A DNA stretch of 64,000 bases from Entomortierella parvispora. Lineage: Eukaryota > Mortierellomycota > Mortierellomycetes > Mortierellales > Mortierellaceae. The notes under the pieces are model-generated. The model was not told where the DNA came from. It did not search any database and was given only the letters and a program-made list of their open reading frames with translations. Below, in pieces: positions 31,993-44,521 of this stretch. Position 1 is the first letter of the stretch. Each line of letters starts with the position of its first letter. The stretch spans positions 2,474,501 to 2,538,500 of the forward strand of contig OY752144.1 of NCBI GenBank assembly GCA_963573315.1, in the 5' to 3' direction. A program made the translations under genes and the position numbers.

Positions 31993-34900
31993 TCAAGACG
32001 ACGAAGAGCCAACAGATCCTGTCTCGGGCATCGAGGGTCGACGCTCGCCTTGTCCAGGCGACGACAAGCTACTGGCGCTTGCACGATGGTGCAATGCCTG
32101 CTGTTGGAACTGCGAGTGTTGGTAAGGCTGAGGACTCTGGTGATGTTGTTGTTGTTGCTGCTGATATCCATGTTGATGATGAGGCTGCGCCTGGAAGCGC
32201 TGTTGTTGATGCTGCATTGGTGACAATGGCTCCGAGTATTCGTCCGTCTCTTCTCCAGCCGATGTCATTGCATGATCCCGCCTAGACGACGACAGTGACA
32301 GGGACGAAACAGGTGGCAAACTCACTTGACCAGCATTCGCAGCGTTTGCAGCTGCGGCGGCTGATCGAGCTGCTTCGGCTGCCGCGGTCAAAGCAGAAGC
32401 AGAGGGCGTCATCGACCCATGTTGCTTGGGTACGAAACCCAACAGCGGTCCCGAGGACGACATGGCTGGACTCGCCGATGCAGAGAGAGACCCTGTCGCT
32501 CCTGGACTCGACGCAGCCCTGGCAGACAATTCACGTTGGTACTGGGCCGTTTCCCGAAGGGAGGCATGGTACTGATGCGATCGATGTTCCGAGATTGAGC
32601 TCCAGGAGGGTTGCTTCTTGACCGAGGGATGGCGATGGCGGTCTGAAAGCGAGCTCCAACTCGACTGTTTCTTAATTGCAGGGCGGTAGATCTGTCCCGC
32701 ACCTCCATCCGACAAAGGGGCCGAGCGGTAATGAGGGTGCGAATGGTACGCCTCGGATCCTGCACCACCGTTATCACCCGACCCTCCATTCCAGCTTACT
32801 GTTCCCTCGCTTGGCCGCTTCTTTCCAAGGTCATAGGTTACCGGTTCACCGTGGGCGCTGATGGGTGAAGAGACGGATCCAGCAGACCCTCGAGCTGCTC
32901 CATAGAGCGACATACGCTCATGCGTTGGGCTCAGGGGCGAACTTGGGAAATGCTGTATTGATGAAGCAGAAGAGGGTTCATGAAGGCGTGGAGACCGTTG
33001 AGCAAATGTGGCCGACATGGGAGACTTGCTCTGAGATGGAGGCGACGTCACCATATCCGAGCGGAAGTCGCCATGGAGTCGTGGCAGACTTGGTACTGCA
33101 GGCTGTTGTTCATCCCGGTAAGATCCAAAACTGCCAAAGGTGCCTGTCCGACCAAGGTTCAGTGAAGACTCGGAAGGGTGACGGTGAAGATGGCGATGGG
33201 GTCTTGGGGGGTGCTGGTTCTGGCCAGAGGGACCGCCTTCGATGTCTTGGTCCGATTCATATCTTGAAGACTTGTTGCTGCTCAAAGACAGGTGCTTGAA
33301 GGACCCGCTGGACAGTGGTGGGGACGATGCATTGTAAGCATGGTGCAAGTGCTGTGTAGAGGAGTGCCTGGCGATCGTGGGACGGGTCGAAGAAGGCCCT
33401 GATGAGAGACCAGATGAATGATAGTAGGGATCGTAAGGTCCCAAGGGTCCACTGGGAAGGGTCGCAGAAGGAGGCCCTGATCTGCTGTCATGGCTCCACT
33501 CTCGGTCCCGCTCCATGTCACGATCTCTGGGTCGCCCATAGTCCCACTCCTGATCACCCTCTCGCTCCCTAATATGATAAGGAGGGCCTCCAGCCGAAAC
33601 GGAAGACGCGGATGCAGCCATGGACGCATTGGCCGCTCTGATTAGACTGCTGGCAGCCGCCACATCATCTTCTAGAGGTGGGATCGACGAAGGAACACGG
33701 CCGGCCGACCGAAGCGTTGCCGCCAGCTCCGCTTCCAGTTCTTGGTTGCGTGCCATCAAGGCTGCGATTTCGGCTTCAGCCAGCTCCAGCAGCTTTGCCT
33801 TGTGCTCCAATGATCGGACATAGAGGTCCTTGCGCTGTCGGAATGCCCGTTGGGCCGCTCGATTCTGGGCGGCCCGTTTGGAAGAGTTGCGGCCACTGTG
33901 CTCTGTGCCAGCAGAGCCTCTACCGGCTCCTTTACTCGCCTTGCCATTGCCCTCCCCTCCGGATTTGGCTCCAGCATCCGTGTTGTTGGCAGATTCACCT
34001 CCGCTCTGGTAGCCCGAGGGTTCGTGCCTGTGATGGTGACTGTGCGGATGTGCGCTTTGTTGCTGTGTGCGTGAATCTGACCCTCCATGAGCCACGGTCG
34101 TACTATCGTACGAGTGCGCAGATGACAGTGAGGTTCCTTTGGTTACTCCGGTGGTCGAAAGGGCGAATTCATGATGTTGGTGCTGTTGCTGGTGCTGTTG
34201 TTGCTGCTGTTGGCGTGAAGGACTATGGACAATCTCCCTCGGCGCGCTCGGGTCTGATCTCCCAGTCATGGCGGAGCTCATGTGGACGTCTATGAAATAG
34301 GCATGCAATTTAAAGGGGGTGAACATTATTAATCAGCAACAACAGATGTGCGCTTGTAGTCAGCAACGCCGGGAAACCATAATAGAAAGAGCTTTTTCCT
34401 TTCCCGCTTGTACTCCCGGACATGGACCAAGTCAAGAATAAGGTCAGATAAAAGAGAGCAATCGCCAGCAGTCGAGGGCAATTGAACGACGGGGGGGAAG
34501 GTACTGTAATTGAGCGGCATGAGGAAAGGGGGGGGGGCGGGAGTCAAAAGGGCTAAATACAAAATTACACGATCCAATCCCCCCTCTCCTGTGGATATAA
34601 AAAAAGGGAAAAAGCACGGGCAGCGAAAAAGCTGGTTGCTGGCTGGTGGGGCTGCCAACTGCCAAACACTCAGCTCTCTCTCTCTTTCTCTCTCTCCGCT
34701 CCTCTACTGCCCAAAAGAACTAAAGTGATCGGCAACAGAAACGTCCGTGGGCCAGTAAATTGTGATTCCCCTTTGTGTGTTTGTTTCCCCTTTGTTGCCC
34801 ATCGTTGTCGACACGCGTGTTTGCTGGAGGAGCGAGATGAACAAGCACAGCTCCCCTTGAGGCAGCACAGGCCATTTGTAATTGCCAATGACAAACCGCG

Positions 34901-35869
34901 GATTTTCCTAATTGCAACCCACATCCCCCCTTTTTCTCCCTTTTTCTCCCTTCCTTGCTTACCTGCCGGAAATCCTGTGGAAGAATAGTAGCGGTTCATC
35001 TGGTCGTATTGATACATTTTTTGGCCAGGAGGCGACTGAGGCTGTTGTGGACGATGTGAATGATGATCCACGTAAAGATGACTATGAGCGTCGTTGCCAC
35101 TGCGATGGTGCGTTGAGCTTGATTGGGGTGGCGGCGGTGGGAGCTGCTGCTGCTGTTGTTGCTGCTGTTGTTGTTGGTGTTGGTGTTGCTGCTGCTGCTG
35201 CTGGGTAAGATGCTGATGAAGATGAGGATCGGACGACTGCGACCGAGGCTGACCAGCAGCAACGGCAGAGCTCTGGGGGCTATGATGATGCGGCAGACGA
35301 TGTTCCGATTCAGATCCAAGGCTCTTATCCAACTCGCTCAAGGGAGGAAGAGTCAACGAAGGCGTTGGCGCAGGGCCAGGACCGGGACCGAGCATGCCAA
35401 AGATTGTATGTGGTGGTGAGGATGCAGTCTTGGAGCGCGCTTCGTTGAGATATTCGCGTCCTAAAAGTTGTTGGTGTGGCCGTTGCAAGAGTGGATGATG
35501 CGACAGCAACTGGGGTGGCGATTGAAGTTCCCTTTCCTGACAGACGCTCTGGTGTCGGTCTTGGTGGCTGGGTTGGTCCTGGTGCGGCTGCTTCAGAGAT
35601 CCACTGTTGAACTGTAGGCTACGCGCAAGGTGATCAAGATCGGCGTGGGGAGAAGAGGCGACGGCTTGTGCAACAGAAGCCGAGTCTGCGGTCGTGTCTT
35701 TGCTGTGGCGTGCCTGAACAAAGGGACCTATGGAAGCAATGGACGTGGACGTGAAATTCAAGGCACGAGAGGAGGGCCAAAGAGAAGCGCCAAAGTGCAG
35801 ACAGAAAGAGACGAGAAGATGGGACGCGGGTTAGTGAGATTCTCTCGAGAGCAGACTGACATGGTCCAT
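31993..35869 (-). CDS. Large YAP/AP-1-like bZIP transcription factor
   Basis: The downstream exon (31993-34289) encodes about 765 residues. Its bZIP has basic region SSKRAAQNRAAQRAFRQRK and a zipper through LLELAEAEIAALMARNQELE (about 33740-33895). NxxAQxxFR is the signature of the fungal YAP/Pap1 class, often stress-responsive. The upstream exon (34963 to about 35713) encodes a Gln/His/Pro-rich region with poly-Gln. It ends ...STGFPA with a GTAAGC donor and splices in frame into DVHMSSAMTG, over a 673-base intron. The start is uncertain: a 9-base exon (ATGGACCAT, 35869-35861) with donor GTCAGT and acceptor at 35714 would give 1018 residues. Alternatively, a shorter form could start at the MSSAM methionine. 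His-, Ser- and Ala-rich tails follow the bZIP. Confidence 0.8.
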
Positions 35870-36250
35870 GCGTCGGATGAGGCTATGGATGGCAAAAGGA
35901 AGAAGCGAGGGAGGAGAACGGAGAAGAAAGGAGAGAAAGAGAACGGAAGAGAAGAGAGAGAGAGAGAAAAGAGTTGCGTCCCGTTGGAACAGAAGACAAG
36001 GAGCGAGGCGGTGTTTGTCTGTCTCCGTGGCTGCTGCCAGCTAGGCAGGATGACCATTGTCGACCTGCAACCTGGTCGTCTGGAGATCCCTTTGAAATGA
36101 GGAGGACAGAGGGAAGAACGAGAGAAAGAGCAAGCAAGCATAGGGTTGTACCGATAGAGAGAAGAAAATACTGCGGAGAAGAAGGGAGAGCAGGACAAGA
36201 AAGGAGAGGACAGATGATGTGGCGGATGAAAGAGATGGGGGATGGGAAGA

Positions 36251-36283
36251 GGATGGATGGATGGATGGATGGATGGATGGATG
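36251..36283. repeat. (GGAT)n microsatellite
   Basis: Eight tandem copies of GGAT. Confidence 0.95.
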
Positions 36284-37349
36284 TTGATGAAGGAAGGAGT
36301 GGCAGAGGGAGGAGAGCAAGCAAAGAAAGAAAGGATGGAGACAGCAGAAGGGGAGGGAAGAGGGAAAGAAGAAAAGAGGACAAGAGAGAACAAAAGAGAA
36401 GAGAAGGAAGAGAAAACGAGTTTTTTCCTTGTCCTTCTTCAATGTCCACCATCGACCGACCATCTATCGCAGTGCAGAAGGAGCTCGGACTTGCTTCTTC
36501 TTTCCTTTTGTTATCGGCAAAGGAGAGAGAGAGATGCGATGGGTTGGTTCCATGCACGCGAGGCTCTTTCCTTTTTTCTTTGTATTCTTTGCTTCTTCCT
36601 CCCCTTCTTCCTCTCCTTCTTCCTCTTCTAGTTCTTTTCCCACCTCCTCTTCTGGAGGCATCCCCCTCTTTTGCGAAACTGCGTCTGAAAGACAGAGAGG
36701 CGTGTCCCGAGCTGTTGGTCTCTTCTGTTGACCCAATTCAATGGTGGCCTGGGCAACTGCTCCATCCCACTCGAAGAGAGAAGAGGACGGCGCCCGGACC
36801 AAGCAATCCCTGGCCACCTGTTGTTTCTCCTTCTCAATGCATTCGTCCTTCCTAACCAACAAAAAAGCAGGGGACAGAGAAGGAGAGGGTGGGTGGGGGG
36901 GGAGATCGATTCAAGGGACAGTGAGAAGGGCGAGAAAAGAACAAAAAACCAAGCAAACAGATAATTCGGATCGCGGATCCCTTTGAATTGATCTGAGACC
37001 ACTCCAGATATGAGGAGGGGAAATGCAGAGCCGCTTTCTTTCCGCCGCGCCTTCTCCCTCCCCCTCGCCTCTCCCCCTCCGTTCTCCTCCATCCCTCCAT
37101 AGACACGGACGACGGAATACATAAAGCCGTTTGAGCAAGACATTCTGTCGGCTACGAGCTACTTTGGACAGAGGACAAGCAGAGAATGAAATGGAAAGCA
37201 CGCGTGCATGGCCACGCCCTTAGCTGGGACACGCGAAGAGGTAAGGGGTTCGGGAGAGGGAGAGAGTGAGTGTGAGAGAGAAGTAGGGAGGGAAGAACTG
37301 ACAGAGGGATCCGGCTGCGCTCAACAACACACTCCTTTTCAAGACACCC

Positions 37350-37373
37350 AAAAAAAAAAAAAAAAAAAAAAAA
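37350..37373. repeat. Poly-A run
   Basis: 24 consecutive A residues in intergenic DNA. Confidence 0.95.
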
Positions 37374-40300
37374 TGTCCCTCTGAACGAAATTGCGAGGCG
37401 GTAGTCAGTTGCTGTCAAGCGGTCAATAAAACGAGACACTGAGGAACAAACTGCCGAGCGAGGTCGCGTACAATACACTGAAAACGAGTTTTTGCCGCGG
37501 AGCAAAATTTTTGTTGACTGGGAGACGAAAGATGAGGGCGAGAGCACGGTGGGTTCGATGCAAAGGAAAGGGTAGGATGGTAATGATTATGAAAGGATGC
37601 GATGACACGGGTGGGTGACAAAGAAAGTGGAAGGAAGGGCTGTGACAATGGATTAGGAAACAAGTCGGGAAGGGCGGAAAACAGGTGGAGGAAAAGAAAA
37701 GAAGAGAGGAAGTAGACAAACAAGAAAAGAAAAAGGAAAAAAAGGTGGACAAAACGGCCGAGGTGAGCAAAAAAAAGATAGAGAGAGAACAATAAACACA
37801 AAGTATGGAAATAGATCCAATTGTGCATCTGTATGTCGCGCGCTCTCCTTCCCGTCTCTTGTCCTTTCTGGTCACTCTCTTTGTTGAACCCGCGACTTGC
37901 TTGTATCCGTCTTACTGTGCTCCAGCCGCACGCCATGCACTAAAGGCACCACAGCATAGACACCCCCAATTGCATGCGGACGATGTACTGAGAAAGGGAG
38001 GGAGGGACAATGGAGCAGCACAGCAAAAGGGTCTCAGATACGGCAAACAAAGAAGCAAAGGGCCAGAAGCAAGGGGCTGACAGGTGCGGCGGGATAGTAA
38101 AGAGATGGCCTTGGATACTGTTTTGTGTCTTTTGCCTCTCCTGCTGACAGAATTGTGTCGAAATAAGTTCAGGGCATGCTTTGCCAAGTCGTGCCCCGGC
38201 CCGACAGCAGAGAGAGGAGTGCTTGATCGTCATCATCATCATCTATTTACGATTCCCATATTCTCTCGCTTCTTCCATTCAGCTCCCTTTCCTTTCCTTC
38301 CTTCTCCGTCCCTCTGCCTCCTTCTCCTTGGGTGTGTATACTCGTTTTCCCACGCATTCAATTGCACCCACTCCTCTTTTGTGCTTGTCCTATCGTGGTC
38401 TATCCTCTTTGCAGATCTCTCTCGAAAAGAAAAAAATTTAGATTTTTTTTTGCTCTCACTCACTGTTTGTGCATGACCATGAATTAACTCAATGTGGAAT
38501 TCCTCTTCCATGACTGTCGACCAAAGCACAGCTCTCCAGCAGAATCTAGCACCGCCCACCTGTGAAGGGTGAGAGAGAGGAGGGTGTCTGAGAATTTATC
38601 TCACTTTATCATCCCATTTCGGGTATACGAAATGTAGGTGTAATGGATGGAAAGAGCAAAAGTAAAGACACCGAATATGGTTGGAGGCAATATATCAGCG
38701 TATCATAAGTCAAATAAAGATGGCGCAGGGCGCGGGGAAGGGTACGGCGAGAAGTGGACGAATTGTGCGAACAGAAAGAAAAAAAAACAATCCTTTCCTC
38801 AGGAATGGATGGAATCATGTAAATAAGCCTGCAGACGACAACTCAGAGCCATCCCCATGGACTGGGTTCGTTCGTGCGCAAACATAAACGAATAAACAAG
38901 AGAAAGACCCCTCCTCTTCCCTGCTTAAGAATCCCTCTTTACTGAAGTACCACCCTCACCGTACACAAGCAACCTTCCTCTAGAGAATTTGGCTCTCCTT
39001 CCGCACCCCGCATGCATGCCTCGTTGTGCTTGCTCCACTGCACCGCACAATGGAAAAAAGGTGCGTCGGTAGGAAAGCGCTCATCAGACTATCTCCAATC
39101 CAATCTGACAATCAATTTCTTTGGCCGTGCTCTCGCCCATAAAAAAAAAGGACACCAGGGGAGTGCCCAAACGATGCTGTGGAACAGTGATTTGAAAAAC
39201 TCACTTTGTTGACGAGCCATTGTACCACAAAGTGCCGGGGAAATGAACGAACCTGTTATTTTTGAAGACAAGAAGAAAAGACGTGAGTAATCAACAATGG
39301 GGCCAAGCTCAAGAGAAAGCCGGCTCAATAAAACGCAGCCCCGAACCCTTGGCTCTGCATGGACGTTGGAATCTGCGACGGAGCGCTGTCCTGTCGTCAT
39401 TAGGCCATCTCTCCAAAGAGCAACGTTGAGTGCTTGGGTATGCGGGCCCAGTCTGTCCAGAATGTTAGGAAAAGAACACGAATGATTTGCCTCCTTCGAA
39501 AGCTACTCTTGCTCTTCCGTGTTGTTTTTGGCTCACGGTTTTGGCCAAAACATGCCTGAGAAACCCTGCGCGCGATCTTCCCCGCACACGAGCATTCAAC
39601 ACTCTCTCTCCCGCTCTCGTTTTCAACCCAGCACCCACCTGGTCCTCTGCATGTGTTCCAAGAGTCTCATGCAAGCGACAAATGGTGGCAAACAAAACGA
39701 AACCCAGCTTCGTTGGCTCTCTGGCTTCTGTTATCTGCTCGAATTGAATCTTGACACAAAGTGAACACAAGAGACATCAAATGAATAAACTCACCAACAG
39801 ATTTGAATGAGCACTGAAAAATGACAAAGAGTTTGGACAATTCTCTCCCCAGTCTCTCGCCTGGACAACAGAACGAAAAAAAAGGGGGGGAGCAGCGGGA
39901 AGATCGTTTCAAGAAAGAGGAAAATCTTCTAGCCTCGCGTCTTTCCACGCGTGGAAGAAACGATCGGCACCCCTGAAAACACGTCCACGACGCGTCCATG
40001 CTCAATGATCAGAAGCATGCTGCCGCAGGAGTATCATACCCGATGCCGGCCTCTTCTTCCTCGATGGGTGTGTGCTCTGGTACTTGCAATCAAGTCCCTC
40101 GAGCCTATTCCTTTCCTTTTGTTTCCCTTGCCTTGAACCACTCGCAGATTCCGGCTCTCTTAGCTCACCTACTGTTCATCTCTTTTGCTTTTTGCCCCCA
40201 TTGCTCTGTCGTTGCTCACTACAAACATACCTTGTTTCAATTCATTACATTGAATAAGGGTTTCCGTGGCAACAAAACTCTGTTTCGAACTGGTCCGTCC

Positions 40301-41110
40301 ACTTAACCGCTTTTCCTTTCGTTTTCAGCCCCCCTCTCTCTGACTTCGAGTCGACCGACCTTCATTTGCACCACGCTCTCAATTGTTGTCAATTCTCTCG
40401 ATCATACAATCTCCCACTCTCTCTCTTTTTGATTGCATTTTACATTCATTGTCCAATCGAGCTTTCAACCACTGAGGCACCTATCACAAGTCTTTGAAGA
40501 CACACGAGAAGAAACAGAACCAAAACACCAATCTTCTTTCAACGCCTGTGTTGTTAGTCTACTACATACTGTTGAAGAGTAATGACGGTTTAGAGCTTCT
40601 GCAGTCACCCCATCTGTGAGAATATTTTCCAGACCTGGGAAACTTCGGGATTCTGAGCCATTGCATGGTTGGTCCTTTTCTTTCTTGGTGGACCAAAACG
40701 CGTAAATACACGAACAAAATAAGAAGCAGCAATATAAAAATCGTATCAAAGCAGTTACAAACAGAGTTTGCATGATTGTTCCTGTGCAGAAACACGACAG
40801 CGATGAGGATAGGCACAACATAGACTGTCGTTGGATCCTCATGCTAAACAGAGACAGAGCTGAATCAGGATACATCTCCTTTCTGACTTCCCACTTTCCA
40901 CTTTATCTCAAGGAAAAGAAAAGCAATGAGGGCGAATGACGAGGGTTGATTCAAAAGAAGAAAAAATGGGGTTGTTGCGTGCTTTGTTTGTTGATGCTTT
41001 TTTTCTTCTTGGCTTTGGGCAGCAAACAACTGCAAGGGACGTGGGCAAATCAAATAGAAAGGCATCTTTTGCATGACAAAGCGACCAACGGGAGAGAGAA
41101 AAGGAGAGGG

Positions 41111-41146
41111 AAGCACAAGCACAAGCACAAGCACAAGCACAAGCAT
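41111..41146. repeat. (AAGCAC)n microsatellite
   Basis: About six perfect hexamer copies. Confidence 0.95.
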
Positions 41147-42745
41147 GCTTGCGCCCAATTGCAATTGAAAAATTGAAAGGGAGACAGGGGAGTGGCGGGT
41201 TCCCTTGAATGAGATGCATTGCGCGCATGAGGGATACACTGAAGCACATGGACTCTCACTGGTTCCCTGTTTGGGGCACATGTGGCTTCAAAAACACCAA
41301 CGAATTCCTATCGACCCGATCGACTTAGGGCCGACATGATACATCTCACAGAGCAAACATTGGGCCAAAGGCAACTTGCAGAGCAGGGGTCACAACAGGA
41401 TATGAACATGGTGTACAGTACATCACAACAGTTCTCTGTCGAGATGGTGTTGAGTCTATGTCTGTCCTCTGCACTTACAGTCATCCTTGCGGTCCCTTTC
41501 GATCGATTCCGAGAACAAGACGATGGCGGTCGAGTTCCAGACTGGGGAGTGAAGACAGCGACATCCTCAGCGATCAGTTCCAGAGTACGCGACCGACCTT
41601 TTGGACAATGGCCAGGATTTCTTTCTTTGCTGAGAATCCACGTCAAGTTGCTGTCGGCTAGGTCAAACCCCCGGCATTGACAGAAATAACCAATTGAGTG
41701 GACATGGTATCTGATTTTTTTTTCCCACAGAACTGGCCGCATTTTTCAGGGACAGCTGCACCTTTCTTGGCCATATTCTGCTTTCCCCTTTTCCTTCTCT
41801 CCTCACTCAACTCAACACGAGCACACCTTCTTTTATGGTGCGGATTAGTTTACTTCGTGGTCTCAGGGAAAGTGACAGCTAATGACCCATCTTGGTTTTT
41901 GATCTTCCGCGTGCGGTGATTGTTTACGTCGACATTGACGCAGGCGAAAATACATATGTTGACTATACGAGTCAAACCTTAGGAGGGACCGTTGGGTTGA
42001 CCGGGACCGAGATGGCACCTTGAACCAAGATTGGAACGCGAGACTGCAATGAGTCCAGGCCATCCCTATGCTTGAACGATGTGAGAATGGCACTAGGGTC
42101 AGAGCTCAAGCCCTTGGCTCGCCGGAAATGTCGACCCTGTTGATCACCTTGCATCCCATTACCGCTTTCTCCATCATTTTTTTCCTACTGAAAAGAGTGT
42201 GAAGGCGAGTTCTTGTAAGCAGTGCAATTGAAGACAATATCAACGTAGAGAAGGAAAAGAAGAGGTGCCAAAGAGTGACAATAGGGGGGTACCTTACAGT
42301 GAACGTGGAGATGACAAAGGGTAGGGGTCGGTCATGAGAATTGGAGGAAGAGTAAAGACGACAGCAGCAAAATACGAAAGGAGTTAGCTTTGCCAGAGAT
42401 GCACAGCAATGCATCGTCATAACCCTGAACTAACCGCAGCCTGGGTGCTGAACACGCGATAGAGAGCATCTTGCCCCAGCCGCCCTCCTGCTGGAATGAT
42501 CTTGCGACTCAAAGGAATAAGAGGCACTGCGAGAGCGAAGAGAACCACAATTGTGGTCAGGGGCGATCACTTAGTCTTGAGGGCACAGATGATCTCCTTT
42601 TCCGGACAACGCTTTCTTTGCTGTGCAAAGGCGACAGGGGATGACTGAGAAATCGTCGATCGATGATGATCATCTTCGCTACTCCGCCAAAGGCAAAACT
42701 TAAGAGGCGACATTCCTAGATGCTTGTCAAGGCGAAGTCCACTTG

Positions 42746-42754
42746 AATAAAAGG
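42746..42754 (+). promoter_or_regulatory. TATA-like element
   Basis: AATAAAAGG, followed at 42831 by an ATG that opens only 23 codons (MFALLTDQATLSMATQL...). It may be an independent promoter or the remains of a lost gene. Confidence 0.3.
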
Positions 42755-43018
42755 CCCACCGGCCGGCCGGTTGGATCTCTTTTTATTTTTTGCTTTCATG
42801 CCACTTTCACCCTACCCACTCTCCTCCATCATGTTTGCGCTTCTCACTGACCAGGCCACTCTTTCCATGGCGACACAATTATTTGATCTTGGACCTGGAT
42901 AAACACACCGCCACCAACTCCCCAAGGAAGCATTCTGTCCCAGAAAGGACTGCCTTCTCCCGCGCTCCCCAATTGACTTCTCTTGGGTCTGTCTACACCT
43001 GCCATCCTGATTTTGCCA

Positions 43019-43025
43019 TATAAAG
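43019..43025 (+). promoter_or_regulatory. TATA box
   Basis: TATAAAG in the context GCCATATAAAGCCC. No gene starts directly after it; it may serve a long leader of the gene at 43490. Confidence 0.4.
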
Positions 43026-43359
43026 CCCACAGTCGAGGCAATAATCAACAAAAACCACTTTGCCGTATAGTCTGTGTCGACAATTGGGGGCTCCAGCTCC
43101 TCCCTTACCCTGTTTTGCTGCCTGCAAGGCCTACGCCGACAGTCTGGCAAAGGCATCAGCGGCACAACAACTCACTTTGCCGCTGAATGTCCCTGTTGAC
43201 CCTTCTCGGCAAAGCGTTTTCTTGAAGTTCATTCTTGCCCTGCATGAGATGTCAGGTCAATGGATCAGTACAATGGGATGGGATGGTTGCATTGTCACAA
43301 CAATCTGCAAATCAGATCTACAAATCAGTTTGCCACCACCTGCGGGACCAGCTGGCAAG

Positions 43360-43367
43360 ATAAAAGG
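43360..43367 (+). promoter_or_regulatory. TATA-like element upstream of the zinc-finger gene at 43490
   Basis: ATAAAAGG, 130 bases before the ATG and followed by a pyrimidine-rich leader; the best core promoter for that gene. Confidence 0.5.
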
Positions 43368-43489
43368 CAAAGGAAAATGAAGGCCGCCCTTTTCTTCTAG
43401 CCAGCATCATTCTTTTACTCTCCCTCTCCTCTCTGCCTCTAACATCCACCTCCTTCACAACCTGGCCATTGTCCACTGTTCCAACAATC

Positions 43490-44521
43490 ATGGCCAAACC
43501 TCATAGGTTTCATCTCGCTCCAGAGCCCGAAGATCAGTCGTCATTTGCCGAGGCCTGCGGTGTACTGGACCGCCAGGGGTCCTCCTCGGGCGCCGACGTT
43601 TTTTTAAGTCCCCTGCTCGAAATGCAAATGCCTCCAATCGTCACAGTTATAACTCAGATGTTCTTGCATCGATTGGGAATGGGTCACTTGGTCCTGCCAT
43701 TGCTCTTCCCAGACTTCCTCTCGGTAGGGCTCATCAATATCGAGCACCGTCTCAAGTGTCGGTTTCACGATCTTCTCTATGACACCAGCAACGCGGATAC
43801 TCACACATGCTGGACTCTATGGACCCAATTCGAAACAATCATGATCTATCCAGACCTGCAGGAAGCTCTCTTCTATCAAAATGGTGATCCGAATACCTTG
43901 GTTCACTGGATCTCTCCCCAGGCTCTTCATGAGTTTCTGGCCGCGATGCCTGCTCCTCCTGCTCCTCCTGCTCCTCCTGCTCCTCCGACTATGGCACCCA
44001 TGATGTCCTGCGATTGCTCTCAAGGACACCAAACCACGTCTGTCCCAAGCCCACGCACAGTCGTAGACAACCCCAATTTCGAAGCAATGGATGTGGAATG
44101 TCCTGGAGTAGCCGCTGTCAGACCAAGTCCTCCAGTCGGTATGATCCGAACTAAGAAAAATTATCAATGCAGGAAGGGCTGCGACCATAGTAGCTCGAGT
44201 TCCAGTAACAGGACGACACACGAGGCATCAAAGAAACACGGTCTGCCAAGATTCACCTGTCCTGAAATTTTTTGTGCGGTAAAGAGTCTGGACGAGCAAA
44301 GGATATCCGGCACACGCTGCCTTCCTGAATGCAAAGAAAACCCCTGTGGGGGACGGATCTGCCAGAGCGGCCATTCTCAGAAATGGTCTCTCATGCGCCA
44401 CATAAGCGAATGTCATACTCTGGTTCCCCTTCTTGGATGCCCTGTCGTAGGTTGCGAAATGAGGGCTATGAGACCAGGCAAAATATGTGGAGAGCATGGC
44501 GTGAAGGTGAAGATGCTGTAG
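43490..44521 (+). CDS. C2H2-like zinc-finger protein, copy 1 of a duplicated pair
   Basis: Single exon, 343 residues, from ATG 43490 (MAKPHRF). Residues about 45-150 form a conserved domain shared with the gene at 45941: GMGHLVLPLLFPDFLS, then WTLWTQFETIMIYPDLQEAL and FYQNGDPNTLVHW. A short Ala-Pro-Pro repeat (about 155-165) links to the C-terminal zinc region (about 222-340). There a first Cys/His finger is followed by a Cys-rich stretch (CAVKSLDEQRISGTRCLPEC), a finger in which CGGRICQSG and QKWSLMRHISECH match, and LLGCPVVGCEMRA. No family is recognised for the N-terminal domain. It is probably a nucleic-acid binding protein. Confidence 0.8.
   Translation: MAKPHRFHLAPEPEDQSSFAEACGVLDRQGSSSGADVFLSPLLEMQMPPIVTVITQMFLHRLGMGHLVLPLLFPDFLSVGLINIEHRLKCRFHDLLYDTSNADTHTCWTLWTQFETIMIYPDLQEALFYQNGDPNTLVHWISPQALHEFLAAMPAPPAPPAPPAPPTMAPMMSCDCSQGHQTTSVPSPRTVVDNPNFEAMDVECPGVAAVRPSPPVGMIRTKKNYQCRKGCDHSSSSSSNRTTHEASKKHGLPRFTCPEIFCAVKSLDEQRISGTRCLPECKENPCGGRICQSGHSQKWSLMRHISECHTLVPLLGCPVVGCEMRAMRPGKICGEHGVKVKML

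Larger units (their letters stand above)
35870..43489. other. Gene-poor region of about 7.6 kb
   Basis: No frame with family resemblance on either strand. Purine-rich sequence (35880-36420) is probably the CT-rich leader of the minus-strand bZIP gene. Microsatellites occur at 36251-36283 and 41111-41146, and a poly-A run at 37350-37373. Three TATA-like elements (42746, 43019, 43360) lie in the last 750 bases. Frames at 40465-40875 (minus) and 41308-41742 (minus) are noted but not supported. Confidence 0.4.

Noticed and set aside
35758-36557. Overlapping minus-strand frames of about 130-224 codons
   Set aside because: Ser/Leu/Phe-rich translations of a CT-rich tract, probably the bZIP leader; several frames are open at once.
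40465-40875. Minus-strand frames with hydrophobic stretch (two overlapping frames)
   Set aside because: Two different frames look equally membrane-like, neither has a supporting promoter or recognisable family, and composition explains the hydrophobicity.
41282-41742. Opposing frames of 132 and 144 codons
   Set aside because: Both strands are open with no conserved motif; the plus frame begins with GTG, and an ATG two bases earlier soon meets a stop in its own frame.
43060-43380. 106-codon plus-strand frame after a TATA box
   Set aside because: No ATG near its start; probably leader sequence of the gene at 43490.
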